Shown: positions 44,720-54,782, counted from the stretch's first letter. The stretch: DNA of 64,000 nucleotides from Promethearchaeota archaeon (GCA_016839705.1 JAEOTR010000053.1:37878-101877); one strand, 5' to 3'. Notes: generated from the letters alone by a model not told the origin. Made by a program: numbers and translations.

Positions 44720-45574
44720 ATGAGTAATAATGAAGAAAAAGATTGGGAATTTAATCATCTCGAAATTGAGAAAGATGTGGAAAACCACATAACAACGATA
44801 ACCATGGATCACCCGCCACTTTCAGATCTTGATACTCGTACGAACACTATGGGACCCGCACTGGTTGAAGAACTCGCTAAAGTACAAGATCTTTTGTATT
44901 ATGATCCAGATACTCGTATTATAATATTAAAAGGATCTAAGCATTATTTTTCTGGAGGTGGTGATTTTGGAGGAGGAGAACTTCCCCCTCCTGGCACTCC
45001 TATTGACATAAGAGCTTGGGGTATAAAAAAAGGGGTTGTTAGGGGGCAACGAGTTTTTAAGCGATTTCGGGAGATACACATTCCAGTTATAGCTGCAATT
45101 GAAGGAATGGCGACAGGAGGGGGATTAGAGTTAGCAATGAGTTGTGATATCCGATATGCCAGAGAAGATGCTATGATGGGATTATTTGAAACTACTTATG
45201 GGATGATACCAGGTTGGGGAGGGACACAACTTATGGTACGTCATATAGGTGTAGGTAGGGCTATGGAGCTTATATTAAAAGGTGAAGTAATTTCTGCGCA
45301 GAAAGCTTGTGAAATAGGGTTGATAAATGGAGTTTTTAAAATAGATGAATTCGATGAAAAAGTGTATGCAGAGGCAAAAGAAATTGTTCAAAAATGTACT
45401 CCTGTAGGAATTGGGATTGCAAAGCAAATGATAAACTTTGGGAGTGATGTTCCATTTGATATCGGTTTAGAATTAGAAGCATACGGTTACGGGACTGTAG
45501 TTAATTCAAAAGATTTTCTTATCGGTCTAACCACTGGTGGTGATGGGAAAAAACCAAATTATCTAAATGAATAA
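44720..45574 (+). CDS. enoyl-CoA hydratase/isomerase family, distinct member
   Basis: A 284-residue crotonase-fold protein. The first oxyanion segment is FSGGGDFGG, the second GMATGGGLELAMSCD with the first catalytic Glu, and the second Glu is in LFETTYGMIPGWGGTQ. Both acid residues of a hydratase are thus present. It probably hydrates an enoyl-CoA. It differs from the tandem trio at 47.5-50.3 kb in the oxyanion region. GAGAGGT precedes the start, and a TATA-like element lies near 44653. It opens the run of acyl-CoA genes on the plus strand. Confidence 0.9.
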   Translation: MSNNEEKDWEFNHLEIEKDVENHITTITMDHPPLSDLDTRTNTMGPALVEELAKVQDLLYYDPDTRIIILKGSKHYFSGGGDFGGGELPPPGTPIDIRAWGIKKGVVRGQRVFKRFREIHIPVIAAIEGMATGGGLELAMSCDIRYAREDAMMGLFETTYGMIPGWGGTQLMVRHIGVGRAMELILKGEVISAQKACEIGLINGVFKIDEFDEKVYAEAKEIVQKCTPVGIGIAKQMINFGSDVPFDIGLELEAYGYGTVVNSKDFLIGLTTGGDGKKPNYLNE

Positions 45575-45708
45575 TGAAAAATTAATTATTTATAAGGGTA
45601 AATTGAAAATTTTATAAGCTCTACATTTTTATCCATATGAAATATATTAGAAAATTTTTTGAATTAACATAATATATACTATATAGAATTAAAATAAAGG
45701 AAACTATA

Positions 45709-46095
45709 ATGAGAAGTATTCAAGAAAGTCTAATAACTCGTTTAAAAATACCAACACGAAAAGGTAACAAAGTACTTATAAGGCGTTGTACCAACTGTGG
45801 GAATACTAGGAATCCACCAAGAACTTATTGCAATATATGTCAAGGTACTGATTTTAAAGATCTTGTTTTCGGTCCTAAAGGTGAAATTACAACTTACTCC
45901 TCATCTTATAAAAGGAAAGCTACTGATACACAACGTTTTTTTGGTAATGTCCGGCTTTTTTCTGAAGATGGCAAAGATTCTATTGGGGTAGGGGGAATAT
46001 TTGATGTTCAGAGCATCGATGAACTTGAAATCGGGCAAAAAGTAGAATTATTGCCTGACGAAAGGTATAATATATTTAAATTAGTGGAGGATTAA
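45709..46095 (+). CDS. DUF35-type zinc-ribbon and OB-fold protein, thiolase partner
   Basis: A 128-residue protein. A zinc ribbon with CTNCG and CNICQ (about 27-45) leads into an OB fold (about 50-125; GEITTYSS, then VGGIFDV). Such proteins bind thiolases or HMG-CoA synthase and shape or channel the acyl-CoA substrate. It ends three bases before the thiolase gene, whose ribosome binding site (GGAGG) lies within its last codons, so the two are translated together. It is the expected partner of that thiolase. Confidence 0.9.
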   Translation: MRSIQESLITRLKIPTRKGNKVLIRRCTNCGNTRNPPRTYCNICQGTDFKDLVFGPKGEITTYSSSYKRKATDTQRFFGNVRLFSEDGKDSIGVGGIFDVQSIDELEIGQKVELLPDERYNIFKLVED

Positions 46096-46098
46096 AAA

Positions 46099-47328
46099 AT
46101 GAGAAATGTAGCAGTAGTAGGTGCGGGGGTGTCTCCTTTTGGAAGACTCGATGCACTTTTGTATCAAGAAATTGGAAGACCTGCGGTAAATGATGCCATT
46201 GAAAATGCGGGAATTGATCGTAAATTGATCGAAAGCTGTTATTATGGCAGTTGTGGCGGAGTTGGGGTTGGTCATGAAATCATGAATGAATGTGGAATGA
46301 TTGGAATTCCAATTACTAGAGTAGTGAACGCATGTAGCTCCGGTTCGAATGCTTTCCGTTTAGCTTATATGGATATAGCTTCAGGATTGAGCGATTGTGT
46401 AATGGCTATGGGTATTGAGAAAATGAAAGATGTTACAATGGCTGTGGTCGGGGGAGGAACAAGGTATCAGATTGAAGCAAAAGCTTATGCTCACAGTTCA
46501 CCTATGGCAGGTGGAGGCGGTGGTGGGGGCGGAGGTATGGCTGCTGGTTTTGCATTGATGGGACGAGCCCATATGAAGATTTATGGGACAAAAGTAGAGG
46601 ATTTTGCAAATATTACGGTAAAGAGTAGAAGGAACGGTTCAAAAAATCCCAAAGCAGAATTTCAAAACCTCATGACCTTAGAGGAGGTTTTAGATGATGT
46701 AATGATAAATGATCCACTGACCAGATCACAATGTTGCCCTCGAACGGATGGCGCTGCTGCCGTGGTACTTATGAGTGAAGATTTTGTGAAAAAGCATCAT
46801 GTTGAATCACCTATTTGGGTTAAAGGGAGCGCTATGGGAAGTAATTTTGGAAGTGCAAATGAAAGAGCATGGTTCAAGGAAACAGGGAGTTATTACCCTC
46901 CAGGATTTCTTACCGATTATTTAGTCGCACAAAAAGTCTATGAAATGGCTAAAGTTGGACCAAAAGATTTTTATGACAGAGGTTTTGTTGAATGTCATGA
47001 CTGTTTTTCAGTTTCAGAGTACGTACATTATGAAGATTTTGGTTTCTGTAAAAAAGGTGAAGCTTCTCCCATGATAAATGACGGTGCTTTTGAAATTGAT
47101 GGTGATCTTCCTGTAAATCCTAGTGGTGGTTTACTATCGGTCGGTCACCCACTCGGAGCAACTGGAACACGACAAGTAGCGGAAATATATTGGCAAATGA
47201 CCAAACATAAGGAGGTCGCAAAACGCCAAGTTCCCGATAAACATCTTGATCTCGGTCTCCAACACACTCTTGGTTCACCTGGTCCAGGTTTTACTAATGT
47301 AATGCACATCTTTTCAAGAGATCTCTAA
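46099..47328 (+). CDS. thiolase family protein (SCP2/acetyl-CoA acetyltransferase type)
   Basis: A 409-residue thiolase. The nucleophile is Cys79 in NACSSGSNAF, the catalytic His is in VECHDCFSVSE, and the last motif reads LSVGHPLGATG, without the second Cys of classical thiolases. This is the SCP2/archaeal type that works with a DUF35 protein, as its upstream neighbour is. It would cleave or form 3-ketoacyl-CoA. A run of nine Gly at about 138-146 in the loop before FALMGRAH is unusual. The sequence keeps typical DPLTRSQCCPRTDGAAAVV. Confidence 0.92.
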   Translation: MRNVAVVGAGVSPFGRLDALLYQEIGRPAVNDAIENAGIDRKLIESCYYGSCGGVGVGHEIMNECGMIGIPITRVVNACSSGSNAFRLAYMDIASGLSDCVMAMGIEKMKDVTMAVVGGGTRYQIEAKAYAHSSPMAGGGGGGGGGMAAGFALMGRAHMKIYGTKVEDFANITVKSRRNGSKNPKAEFQNLMTLEEVLDDVMINDPLTRSQCCPRTDGAAAVVLMSEDFVKKHHVESPIWVKGSAMGSNFGSANERAWFKETGSYYPPGFLTDYLVAQKVYEMAKVGPKDFYDRGFVECHDCFSVSEYVHYEDFGFCKKGEASPMINDGAFEIDGDLPVNPSGGLLSVGHPLGATGTRQVAEIYWQMTKHKEVAKRQVPDKHLDLGLQHTLGSPGPGFTNVMHIFSRDL

Positions 47329-47337
47329 ATTTATATA

Positions 47338-47363
47338 TTTTTTTTATTCTTTTTTTTCTTTTT
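47338..47363 (+). terminator. T-rich terminator after the thiolase gene
   Basis: T runs of 8, 8 and 5 bases within 35 bases after the thiolase stop. Confidence 0.5.
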
Positions 47364-47464
47364 ATATGCATTTTTGAGATACTCAAAATCTATAAATAAA
47401 TCCATGTTTAAATTTAGATAAACAATCAAAATTTTATTATTATAATTTAGAGGGAGTGGGTTAA

Positions 47465-48313
47465 ATGTCATATGAAGGATTTAAACTTTTGAAAATTCGC
47501 GTCGATCGGGGGGTATTATTCGCTACAATAAATAACCCACCAATGAATTTATTAAATATTGAACTATATGGAGAATTTGGTAAGTTAGCGATGGAAGTAG
47601 CTAAAGACGATAAAGTTAAAGTTATCGTTTTTGATAGTGCCGATCCTGATTATTTTATTGCCCATTATGACGTAAGTCTTCTGCTTCAATATCCAGACAA
47701 GGCACCACCAAAACCAATTGTTTTACATGGAGGTCATCAATTGCAAGAGCTATATCGCACTATGCCAAAAATATCGATTGCTAAAATTGAAGGTCGAGTA
47801 CGAGGAGGAGGAAGTGAATTCTGCCTTTCACTTGATATGCGATTTGGAGCATTAGGAAAAGCTATTTTAGGTCAAGTAGAAGCACCACTCGGTATTATTC
47901 CGGGAGGTGGCGGTACTCAAAGACTTCCACGCCTAATAGGTAGATCTCGTGCAATGGAAATTATAGTAGGTGGTATGGACTTTCCTGCAGACATTGCTGA
48001 AAAATATGGGTATATTAATCGTGCTCTTCCACCCGAAGAACTAACTCCGTTTGTAGAGGATCTTGCATATAGGATTGCATCATATCCTGCAGAGACAATC
48101 GCCATAGCAAAGAAGGCTGTATTGCTAGCTCTAGAAAAACCAGTTGTGGAAGGATTAATAGAAGAAACTCATTTATTCAATCTTACGTGTGTTTCAGCTG
48201 CTGCAAAAGAAAGGATGAGCTTGTTTCTTCAAATGGGTGGTCAGACAAGAGAAGGTGAGCTGGATATCTTTAAAGTAGTAGATGAATACAGTAAAAAAAT
48301 TGAAGAAAAATAA
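47465..48313 (+). CDS. enoyl-CoA hydratase/isomerase family, tandem copy A
   Basis: A 282-residue crotonase-fold protein, first of three tandem copies. The region that holds the first oxyanion peptide reads YFIAHYDVS, where most family members have FSAGADI. The second oxyanion and first acid segment RGGGSEFCLSLDM is intact, and the second Glu is in GQVEAPLGIIPGGGGTQ. A hydratase-like activity is possible but the substrate pocket must differ. A GGGAG ribosome binding site precedes ATG 47465. The closest relative by eye is copy C. Confidence 0.9.
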   Translation: MSYEGFKLLKIRVDRGVLFATINNPPMNLLNIELYGEFGKLAMEVAKDDKVKVIVFDSADPDYFIAHYDVSLLLQYPDKAPPKPIVLHGGHQLQELYRTMPKISIAKIEGRVRGGGSEFCLSLDMRFGALGKAILGQVEAPLGIIPGGGGTQRLPRLIGRSRAMEIIVGGMDFPADIAEKYGYINRALPPEELTPFVEDLAYRIASYPAETIAIAKKAVLLALEKPVVEGLIEETHLFNLTCVSAAAKERMSLFLQMGGQTREGELDIFKVVDEYSKKIEEK

Positions 48314-48450
48314 TATAAATAACACAAGCAAAAGGCAAAGATATTCATTGGTAGCCAGTTTGATAAAATATCAAAACTAAAAAATATGGATTTATTTGTA
48401 ATACTACCCTAAATATACAAAATAACAAATTTTCAAATAGAGGAAAAGCT

Positions 48451-49296
48451 ATGGAATATAAAAATTATCAAGTATACAAAATTGAAGTTAAGCAGGGGGT
48501 TGCCTTTGTGACAATTGACAATCCTCCAATGAATCTGATTAATAGACCTTTTTGGGAGGATATGGAACGCTTTTTCACTGAAGTTCAGACAGATGATGAT
48601 GTAAGAGTCATTGTATTTCAAAGCTCGGATCCAAAATTCTTCATATCTCATTTCGATGTTTCCTTATTAACGGATTATCCTGATGATCCTGCTCCAGCAC
48701 CAACAGAATTAGGAGGATGGAAAAAATATTTTATGGAATTTCGGACATTGCCAAAGGTTACAATAGCAAAGATCGAAGGAATTTGCGGAGGTGGTGGAAG
48801 TGAATTTGTCTTATCTATGGATATGAGATTTGGTGCAATAAATAAGGCGGTGTTCATGCAAGGTGAGGCAGGTGTAGGAATTATTGCAGGTGGGGGTGGC
48901 ACTCACTGGTTAACACGTTTCATGGGTAGTGCACGAGCAATGGAAGTAATGCTTGGGCGATTTCCTTTTTCAGCAAAGTTGGCAGAGCGTTACGGGTGGA
49001 TTAACAGAGCAATCCCCGCGGATAAAATAGATCAGTTTGTAGAACAGTTGGCTTATAGTATTGCTTCTGTTCCAGCTGAAACTATTGCATTAGTTAAAAA
49101 AGCGATTATTATTGCAGAAGAATTACCAAGAAAGGAAGCTTTACTAGAAGAACAGCATCTTTTTGGAATTTCAGCTTCACTACCAGAATCTAAAAGAAGG
49201 ATGAAAGAATTTGTTGGGTCAGGAGATCAATCCCGAGACGCCGAATCAGGGATAGCTGATTTTGCAAAGCAAATGGATGAGTTCCTAAAAGAATAA
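48451..49296 (+). CDS. enoyl-CoA hydratase/isomerase family, tandem copy B
   Basis: A 281-residue crotonase-fold paralogue. It has FFISHFDVS in the oxyanion region, GGGGSEFVLSMDM with the first Glu, and MQGEAGVGIIAGGGGTHW, where the usual PG is AG and TQR is THW. It is the most divergent of the trio around the active site. AGAGGAAA precedes the start. Gaps of 137 and 166 bases separate the three genes, so each may be transcribed alone. Confidence 0.9.
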   Translation: MEYKNYQVYKIEVKQGVAFVTIDNPPMNLINRPFWEDMERFFTEVQTDDDVRVIVFQSSDPKFFISHFDVSLLTDYPDDPAPAPTELGGWKKYFMEFRTLPKVTIAKIEGICGGGGSEFVLSMDMRFGAINKAVFMQGEAGVGIIAGGGGTHWLTRFMGSARAMEVMLGRFPFSAKLAERYGWINRAIPADKIDQFVEQLAYSIASVPAETIALVKKAIIIAEELPRKEALLEEQHLFGISASLPESKRRMKEFVGSGDQSRDAESGIADFAKQMDEFLKE

Positions 49297-49462
49297 GATT
49301 AAAAAAGTTTATTCTCTCATTACTACTTTTTTTATTTTAAACTCAATTACTTAATATTCAAAACTTATAGATAACTACCTAAAATGAGTTCATAACATAA
49401 TAAATTCCTTTATGAATAGTTGAAGAATTTATACTCAATATAATTTGAAAGGATGAAAAAAT

Positions 49463-50332
49463 ATGAGTTACGAAAATCTTAAAATGTTAAAAGTGAAGGT
49501 AGATCGGGGGGTTGCTTTTGTAACAATTGACAATCCACCAATGAATCTTTTGAATGTGGCAATGGGAATGGAATTTGCTATTCTTGCACAGACTGTTCTG
49601 AAAGATGATAACGTACGTGTTATGGTTTTTGATAGTGCTGATCCAGATTTCTTTATAGCACACTTTGATGTGGAAGGTCTTGTTATAATGCCAGATGAAG
49701 CTCCACCAAAAAAAGAAAGCCTTGAAGGTACCGGACATATGATTAATGAACTGTATCGTACGATGCCAAAGGTATCGATCGCAAAAGTGGAAGGCATAGT
49801 GCGTGGTGGAGGGTTTGAGATGATTCAAGGTTTTGATATGATATTCGGGGAACTCGGAAAAGCAGTATTTGCTCAACCAGAAATCGGAGTTGGGATAATA
49901 CCCGGAGGAGGGGGAACAATTAGAGTACCTCGAACGGTTGGACGAAGACGTGCAATGGAGGTTGTTCTTGGGGGTCATGATTTTCCGGCTGAGATAGCTG
50001 AGCTTTATGGGTTGATAAATCGTGCCCTTCCACCAGATAAATTAACATTCTATGTTGAAAACTTGGCATATAGAATTGCATCGCATCCTCCAGAATCAAT
50101 TGCTCTTGCAAAAAAATCCGTGTTAGCAGGAGTAGAACTACCAATTGTCGATGCACTCTTGGAAGAACAATACTTATTTGGGCAATCTGTTGCATTACCC
50201 TCCTCGAAAGCGCGAATGAATATGTTTTTAGGTGCTGAAGGACAATCTCGTGAAACAGAATCAAATACAAATACATTGCTTGATGAAGGAGAACAAAATC
50301 TATTGGGAATGCTTGAAAAAAAAGAGGAGTGA
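49463..50332 (+). CDS. enoyl-CoA hydratase/isomerase family, tandem copy C
   Basis: A 289-residue crotonase-fold paralogue. It has FFIAHFDVE, RGGGFEMIQGFDM with the first Glu, and AQPEIGVGIIPGGGGT, which is the closest of the three to the standard QPE motif. AAGGATG precedes the ATG. Copies A and C share VLLLNxxxGxEF-type segments and long identical patches (KMPKVSIAK-like), which points to a recent duplication. It is convergent with the CoA-transferase gene. Confidence 0.9.
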   Translation: MSYENLKMLKVKVDRGVAFVTIDNPPMNLLNVAMGMEFAILAQTVLKDDNVRVMVFDSADPDFFIAHFDVEGLVIMPDEAPPKKESLEGTGHMINELYRTMPKVSIAKVEGIVRGGGFEMIQGFDMIFGELGKAVFAQPEIGVGIIPGGGGTIRVPRTVGRRRAMEVVLGGHDFPAEIAELYGLINRALPPDKLTFYVENLAYRIASHPPESIALAKKSVLAGVELPIVDALLEEQYLFGQSVALPSSKARMNMFLGAEGQSRETESNTNTLLDEGEQNLLGMLEKKEE

Positions 50333-50371
50333 GTGATTAAACCTTTATAAAAAGAAATTGTAAAAAATTCT

Positions 50372-51586
50372 TTATATAACCTTATTTTTTTTAAAATTTT
50401 GAATATCTTCTTCAGAATAATTAAAAGATTTCAAAATTTCTTCTGTATTTTGACCATGTTTAGGAGCAAAACTTCTAATTGTAGATGGGGTTCTGGATAA
50501 TTTAATTGGTGATGCAAGGTTTTGTATTTCTCCCAAAACTGGATGATCCATTTTCACAATCATCTCTCTAGCAATGATCTGCGGGTCCTCACATGCTTCC
50601 CAGAAATTTTTAACAGCTGAAACGCAGGTATCGTAATTCTCGAAAATTTCAAGCCACTCTGCTTGAGTCTTCTTTAGAAATTCAGCTTTAACTTCCCTAA
50701 TTACATTTTCATTTTCTTCTCCCTGCACATATTGCTTACCTTTCAAATCACTTCTTCCCAATCCTTCACAGAGAGCTTGCCAAAATTTTGGCTCAATTGC
50801 TCCCACTGCTATATATTTGTGATCTTTTGTTTTATAAACACCATAATACGGTGAACCACCACCTCCTCCTGAACCCCATCCTTTCCGTTCACTATGATCT
50901 CTCACGAATTTATTTGCAGCGACAATAGGTTGGAAAAAAAAGGTAGAATCTGTCATAGATATATCCACGAATTGACCCTTCCTTTCAGGATTTTGCTCTC
51001 TTTCATAAAGAGCACCAAGTATTCCTATAGCCGCAACTAAGGCCCCACCAATATCTGCGGGTGAAAGCCCTGGAACTAAAGGTGGTCTCTCTTGATCTTC
51101 TTTCCCAAAAATCTTTCTTTCTCGGGTGGCATCTAAAATCCCGCTAATTCCTATATAATTGATATCATGCCCTGCTTTCTGCTCATATGGTCCGTATTGT
51201 CCATACCCCGTCATAGAACAACAGATAATCGATGGATTAATTGATGATAACGTTTTATAATCAATTTTTAACTTTTCCATGACCTTTGGTCGAAACGTAT
51301 CCATAACAACATCTGCTTTTTTAACTAACTCATAAAATATATTCAGAGCTTTCTCATTTTTTAAGTTTAGAGTTATTGATTTTTTATTTCGCATGAGAAC
51401 CGCATTAAACGCACTATAATAATAGTCACCTTTCTGAAAAAAAGGGGGCAAATTACTCATAGGATCGCTTGGGTTTTCCACACGAACGACGTTCGCTCCG
51501 AGATCTGATAAGATCATTGTACAGTAAGGTCCTGGCAGCATGCGTGATAAATCTAAAATAGTAACATTCTCTAATGGTAATGTCAT
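50372..51586 (-). CDS. CaiB/BaiF-type (family III) CoA-transferase
   Basis: A 404-residue CoA-transferase of the formyl-CoA-transferase type. The N terminus LDLSRMLPGPYCTMILSDLGA is the family start, and the catalytic Asp is in AGHDINYIGISG. GGALVAAIGILGALYER and GGGGGSPYYGVYKTKD follow. It moves CoA between carboxylic acids without ATP use, and could activate the acid on which the nearby enoyl-CoA enzymes act. It is divergent from the first MFS_2 transporter gene, which suggests uptake and activation of the same substrate. Confidence 0.92.
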   Translation of the reverse strand: MTLPLENVTILDLSRMLPGPYCTMILSDLGANVVRVENPSDPMSNLPPFFQKGDYYYSAFNAVLMRNKKSITLNLKNEKALNIFYELVKKADVVMDTFRPKVMEKLKIDYKTLSSINPSIICCSMTGYGQYGPYEQKAGHDINYIGISGILDATRERKIFGKEDQERPPLVPGLSPADIGGALVAAIGILGALYEREQNPERKGQFVDISMTDSTFFFQPIVAANKFVRDHSERKGWGSGGGGGSPYYGVYKTKDHKYIAVGAIEPKFWQALCEGLGRSDLKGKQYVQGEENENVIREVKAEFLKKTQAEWLEIFENYDTCVSAVKNFWEACEDPQIIAREMIVKMDHPVLGEIQNLASPIKLSRTPSTIRSFAPKHGQNTEEILKSFNYSEEDIQNFKKNKVI

Positions 51587-51734
51587 AAATATTCAAAATT
51601 AATAGCTAATTTTTTAATTTACTAATTTACACTTGAATTTGGTTAAACGTACATGTAAAACTGAAACTATATATTTAAAAATAGTGAATTATTATTGTCT
51701 TAAATTTTCTCCAAAAAAAAGCTCTGTTAAAAAG

Positions 51735-53201
51735 ATGGCAAATTCGAGCAATGTATCCTCTCTTAGGGAACTCAAAAGAGGAAGGATGATCGGTTTTTCT
51801 TTGGGTACCTTTGGAGTTATGCTATTATTATTGGCAACTGAATCATATTCCTATAACTTTTATGTCTACACTATACGGATAGATTCCGTCTTAGTTTCCT
51901 TAGGTACAACAATAAATATGTTAGTTTCAGCATTTGCAGGAATAATCTTCGGAGTAGTATTGGATAATACGACACCACGTAAAATTGGGAAAAGAAGACC
52001 ATATATTCTCATAGGATTACCGATATGGCTCATTTCTGCCATATTAGTTTTTTTACCTCCCTGGTTACCCCCCCAAACGGAAGCAATGGTAAGTACTGTC
52101 ATGTATTGGCCAACTGCAATTTGGTACTGGGTAATGAACTTGTTAAAAGGTGCATTTGGCGGTTTAATGATGATTGCTTTCAGTTCAGTACTTCCCGAAA
52201 TTTCTCAAACATTAGAAAATAGGAAAAAAGCAGCAGTCTTAGCTTCAATTTTGAGGGTTATTGGTTCAATTTTCAGCATCGCTGTGCCTAATATTCTTCA
52301 AAGTCTTCTTGAAGATCCGACAAACACGGGGTATTGGACAAATAGTGGTAAGTTTATCAGGAATGCAATGCCCCCAATTTCAATTACGTTCGGGATTATC
52401 TCAGTTATTTTTATCCTTATCTCGTTTTTCTCCATTGATGAAAGCTTTCACCTGAAATCGCCACCCCCTGAAAGGCGATCGCTAAAGAGTACGTTCAAGT
52501 ACTTGTTCCTTCCAACAAAAGACAAAGAATATGTGAAAATAATGATTGCAGGAGTAACCAGTCAAGTAAGTCAATTTGCGCTTCTCTTTACGATTATCCC
52601 GTTTATCGCTTTCGTATTGGGGAGGGGATTAGCTCCAAGTGGAGTAGCAGATCTCTACATCATCTACATCATAATCAGTATATCAACTAAATTTGTATGG
52701 CTGTTGATTTGGTGGTTAGTTGGGAGGTTCTTGCTTAAAGCAAAATTATTAAAAACATATAAACTAAATGTCGTAGTAATAATTATTACCGCTATACTTG
52801 AACTCTTTTTCCTTGCTGATATGCCTTTCATCCTACGAATAATTCTCTTTATTGTATCTTTTGGCACCGTATTGGGAAGCATGTATGCCACCAGTATGTT
52901 TAGTTCACCTATTATGAATGAAATGGTAGATAGAGCTGCCGAAATGCATATAGCGAAGAGTGGGAATGAATCTATGATTAAAGACCAGGCTGTAACTCGT
53001 CTTTCAGGAGCATATATGGGCCTTTTCATGTTTTCAACTAGTATTGTCGCAGCTCTTTCTTCTTCTGTTTATGGCATTATATTTAGAGGTGAGAATTCAC
53101 GCGATCCGATTGTTCTTACACTCGGAATGGCCTCGATGGGAATCTTATATCTGATATCTTTCGTTTTTCTTTGCTGGTTTAAAGTAAAATTAAAAGAATA
53201 G
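51735..53201 (+). CDS. MFS_2 (MelB/GPH-like) transporter, copy 1
   Basis: A 488-residue transporter with about 12 membrane helices. The GPH-like loop between helices 2 and 3 reads GVVLDNTTPRKIGKRRPYILIG, with the Asp and Arg residues typical of cation symporters. I start at ATG 51735, which aligns with the start of the paralogue (both have L-R-E-L before the first helix); a frame open upstream to TTG 51633 would add 34 residues without a homologous match. It is probably a proton- or sodium-coupled importer of a sugar-like or organic acid substrate. It is divergent from the CoA-transferase gene. Confidence 0.85.
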   Translation: MANSSNVSSLRELKRGRMIGFSLGTFGVMLLLLATESYSYNFYVYTIRIDSVLVSLGTTINMLVSAFAGIIFGVVLDNTTPRKIGKRRPYILIGLPIWLISAILVFLPPWLPPQTEAMVSTVMYWPTAIWYWVMNLLKGAFGGLMMIAFSSVLPEISQTLENRKKAAVLASILRVIGSIFSIAVPNILQSLLEDPTNTGYWTNSGKFIRNAMPPISITFGIISVIFILISFFSIDESFHLKSPPPERRSLKSTFKYLFLPTKDKEYVKIMIAGVTSQVSQFALLFTIIPFIAFVLGRGLAPSGVADLYIIYIIISISTKFVWLLIWWLVGRFLLKAKLLKTYKLNVVVIIITAILELFFLADMPFILRIILFIVSFGTVLGSMYATSMFSSPIMNEMVDRAAEMHIAKSGNESMIKDQAVTRLSGAYMGLFMFSTSIVAALSSSVYGIIFRGENSRDPIVLTLGMASMGILYLISFVFLCWFKVKLKE

Positions 53202-53315
53202 AACTCATAAATTCTTCTTTCACTTGATTTGGATTTAAAATAAACATTTATTTTAAGCAAAAAATTATCTTCCTAATATTTTTAAGAAATATGCAAAAAC
53301 AAGTTGCTTAAGCTG

Positions 53316-54782
53316 ATGGAAAATCCTGAAACAAAACCTCCCGCACTAAGAGAACTTCACGGAGCCAGATTATACGGTTATTCCATGGGATATTTTGGTA
53401 TTATGTTAATGATGATGTTAACAGGTTCATATTCATATAATTTTTATGTTTACACTGTTCGACTAGATTCAATTTTTGTCTCAATCGGGTCTACAATATA
53501 TATGGTAACAATGGCATTCTCGAGTATAATTTTTGGGGTAATATTAGACAATACAAAACCGAAAAAGTTAGGTAAAAGAAGGCCATATATTCTTATTGGG
53601 TTACCATTTTGGCTTATTGCTATGATTTTAGTCTACTTACCCCCCTGGATCCCACCTGAGAGTCTAGCAATGTCAAGTACAGTGCTATATTGGCCTACAG
53701 CAATTTGGTACTGGGGGGTGAATATAATAAGAGCTATTTTCGGAAGCTTATTAATGATTGCTTTCAGTTCAGTTCTTCCTGAGATTTCCCAAACGTTGAC
53801 AAATAGAAAAAAAGTTGCAACCCTCTCTGTAAACTTACAAATCTTCAGCTCAATTGTCAGCACAGCATTCCCAAACATTATACAGAGCCTTATTGAAGAT
53901 TCAACAAACACAGGATATTGGACTAACAGTGGTAAATTTATTATGAATATCATGCCTACTGTATCAATGATTTTTGGTATCCCTGTACTGATCTGTATTC
54001 TAATTGCTTTTTTCTCAATTGACGAGAGTTTTCACTTAACAGGTGCAGATTTTGAAAAAAGAAAGATAAAAGATACTTTTAAAAATTTGTTTATTCCAGC
54101 CAAAGATAAAGAATATATGAAATTTATGTCCGCAGGAGTAATTACTCAAATGAGTTCGTATGTTATTTCTTTTACGATTATACCTTTTATAGCTTTTGTG
54201 TTAGGACGGAATTTAAGCCCAACGCAAATCAGTAGTTTTTATATCATATATATAATTATTAGCATTTCGATGAAATTTGTTTGGTTTTTTATTTGGAAAA
54301 TGATTACGAGGAAACAAGGAAATCTCCTCAAAACCTATAAACTGAACGTGATATTTATAGCTCTCGGCGCATTTTTTGAGTTAATTTTTCTTATTAATCT
54401 GATTGTGCCTTTAAGGTTAATCTTTTTCGTCTTGTCATTTGGTACAGTAATCGGGAGTATGTATGCAACCATGCTAGTCAGTTCACCCTTATTAAACGAA
54501 ATGATTGATCGAGCTGCCGAGATGCATATAATTAATAATACACATGTCTCAATGAATAAAGATGAGGCAGTTACACGTCTTTCAGGAGCTTATAACGGTT
54601 TAATGATGTTTTCTGCTAGTATGCTTGGAGCTTTAACATCAGCAATTTTCGGTATTATTTTTCGGGGTGAAAATTCTCGAAATCCAGTGATACTTACGAT
54701 TGGTTTGATGTCCATGGGATTATTTCAGATTGTAGCTCTAGTTTTCCTTTACTTTTTCAAAGTTAAATTCAAAGAATCCTAG
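53316..54782 (+). CDS. MFS_2 (MelB/GPH-like) transporter, copy 2
   Basis: A 488-residue paralogue of the preceding transporter, similar over its whole length, with GVILDNTKPKKLGKRRPYILIG in the same loop and VLPEISQTL in the middle. ATG 53316 is chosen over TTG 53304 since it aligns with copy 1. Its stop overlaps the end of the convergent enoyl-CoA hydratase gene by four bases. Two adjacent copies suggest either two substrates or a heteromeric pair. Confidence 0.87.
   Translation: MENPETKPPALRELHGARLYGYSMGYFGIMLMMMLTGSYSYNFYVYTVRLDSIFVSIGSTIYMVTMAFSSIIFGVILDNTKPKKLGKRRPYILIGLPFWLIAMILVYLPPWIPPESLAMSSTVLYWPTAIWYWGVNIIRAIFGSLLMIAFSSVLPEISQTLTNRKKVATLSVNLQIFSSIVSTAFPNIIQSLIEDSTNTGYWTNSGKFIMNIMPTVSMIFGIPVLICILIAFFSIDESFHLTGADFEKRKIKDTFKNLFIPAKDKEYMKFMSAGVITQMSSYVISFTIIPFIAFVLGRNLSPTQISSFYIIYIIISISMKFVWFFIWKMITRKQGNLLKTYKLNVIFIALGAFFELIFLINLIVPLRLIFFVLSFGTVIGSMYATMLVSSPLLNEMIDRAAEMHIINNTHVSMNKDEAVTRLSGAYNGLMMFSASMLGALTSAIFGIIFRGENSRNPVILTIGLMSMGLFQIVALVFLYFFKVKFKES

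Noticed and set aside
49487..50276. Long antisense frames in crotonase copy C
   Set aside because: They follow from the codon use of the real gene; composition (His, Tyr, Asn, Cys) is not protein-like for this genome.
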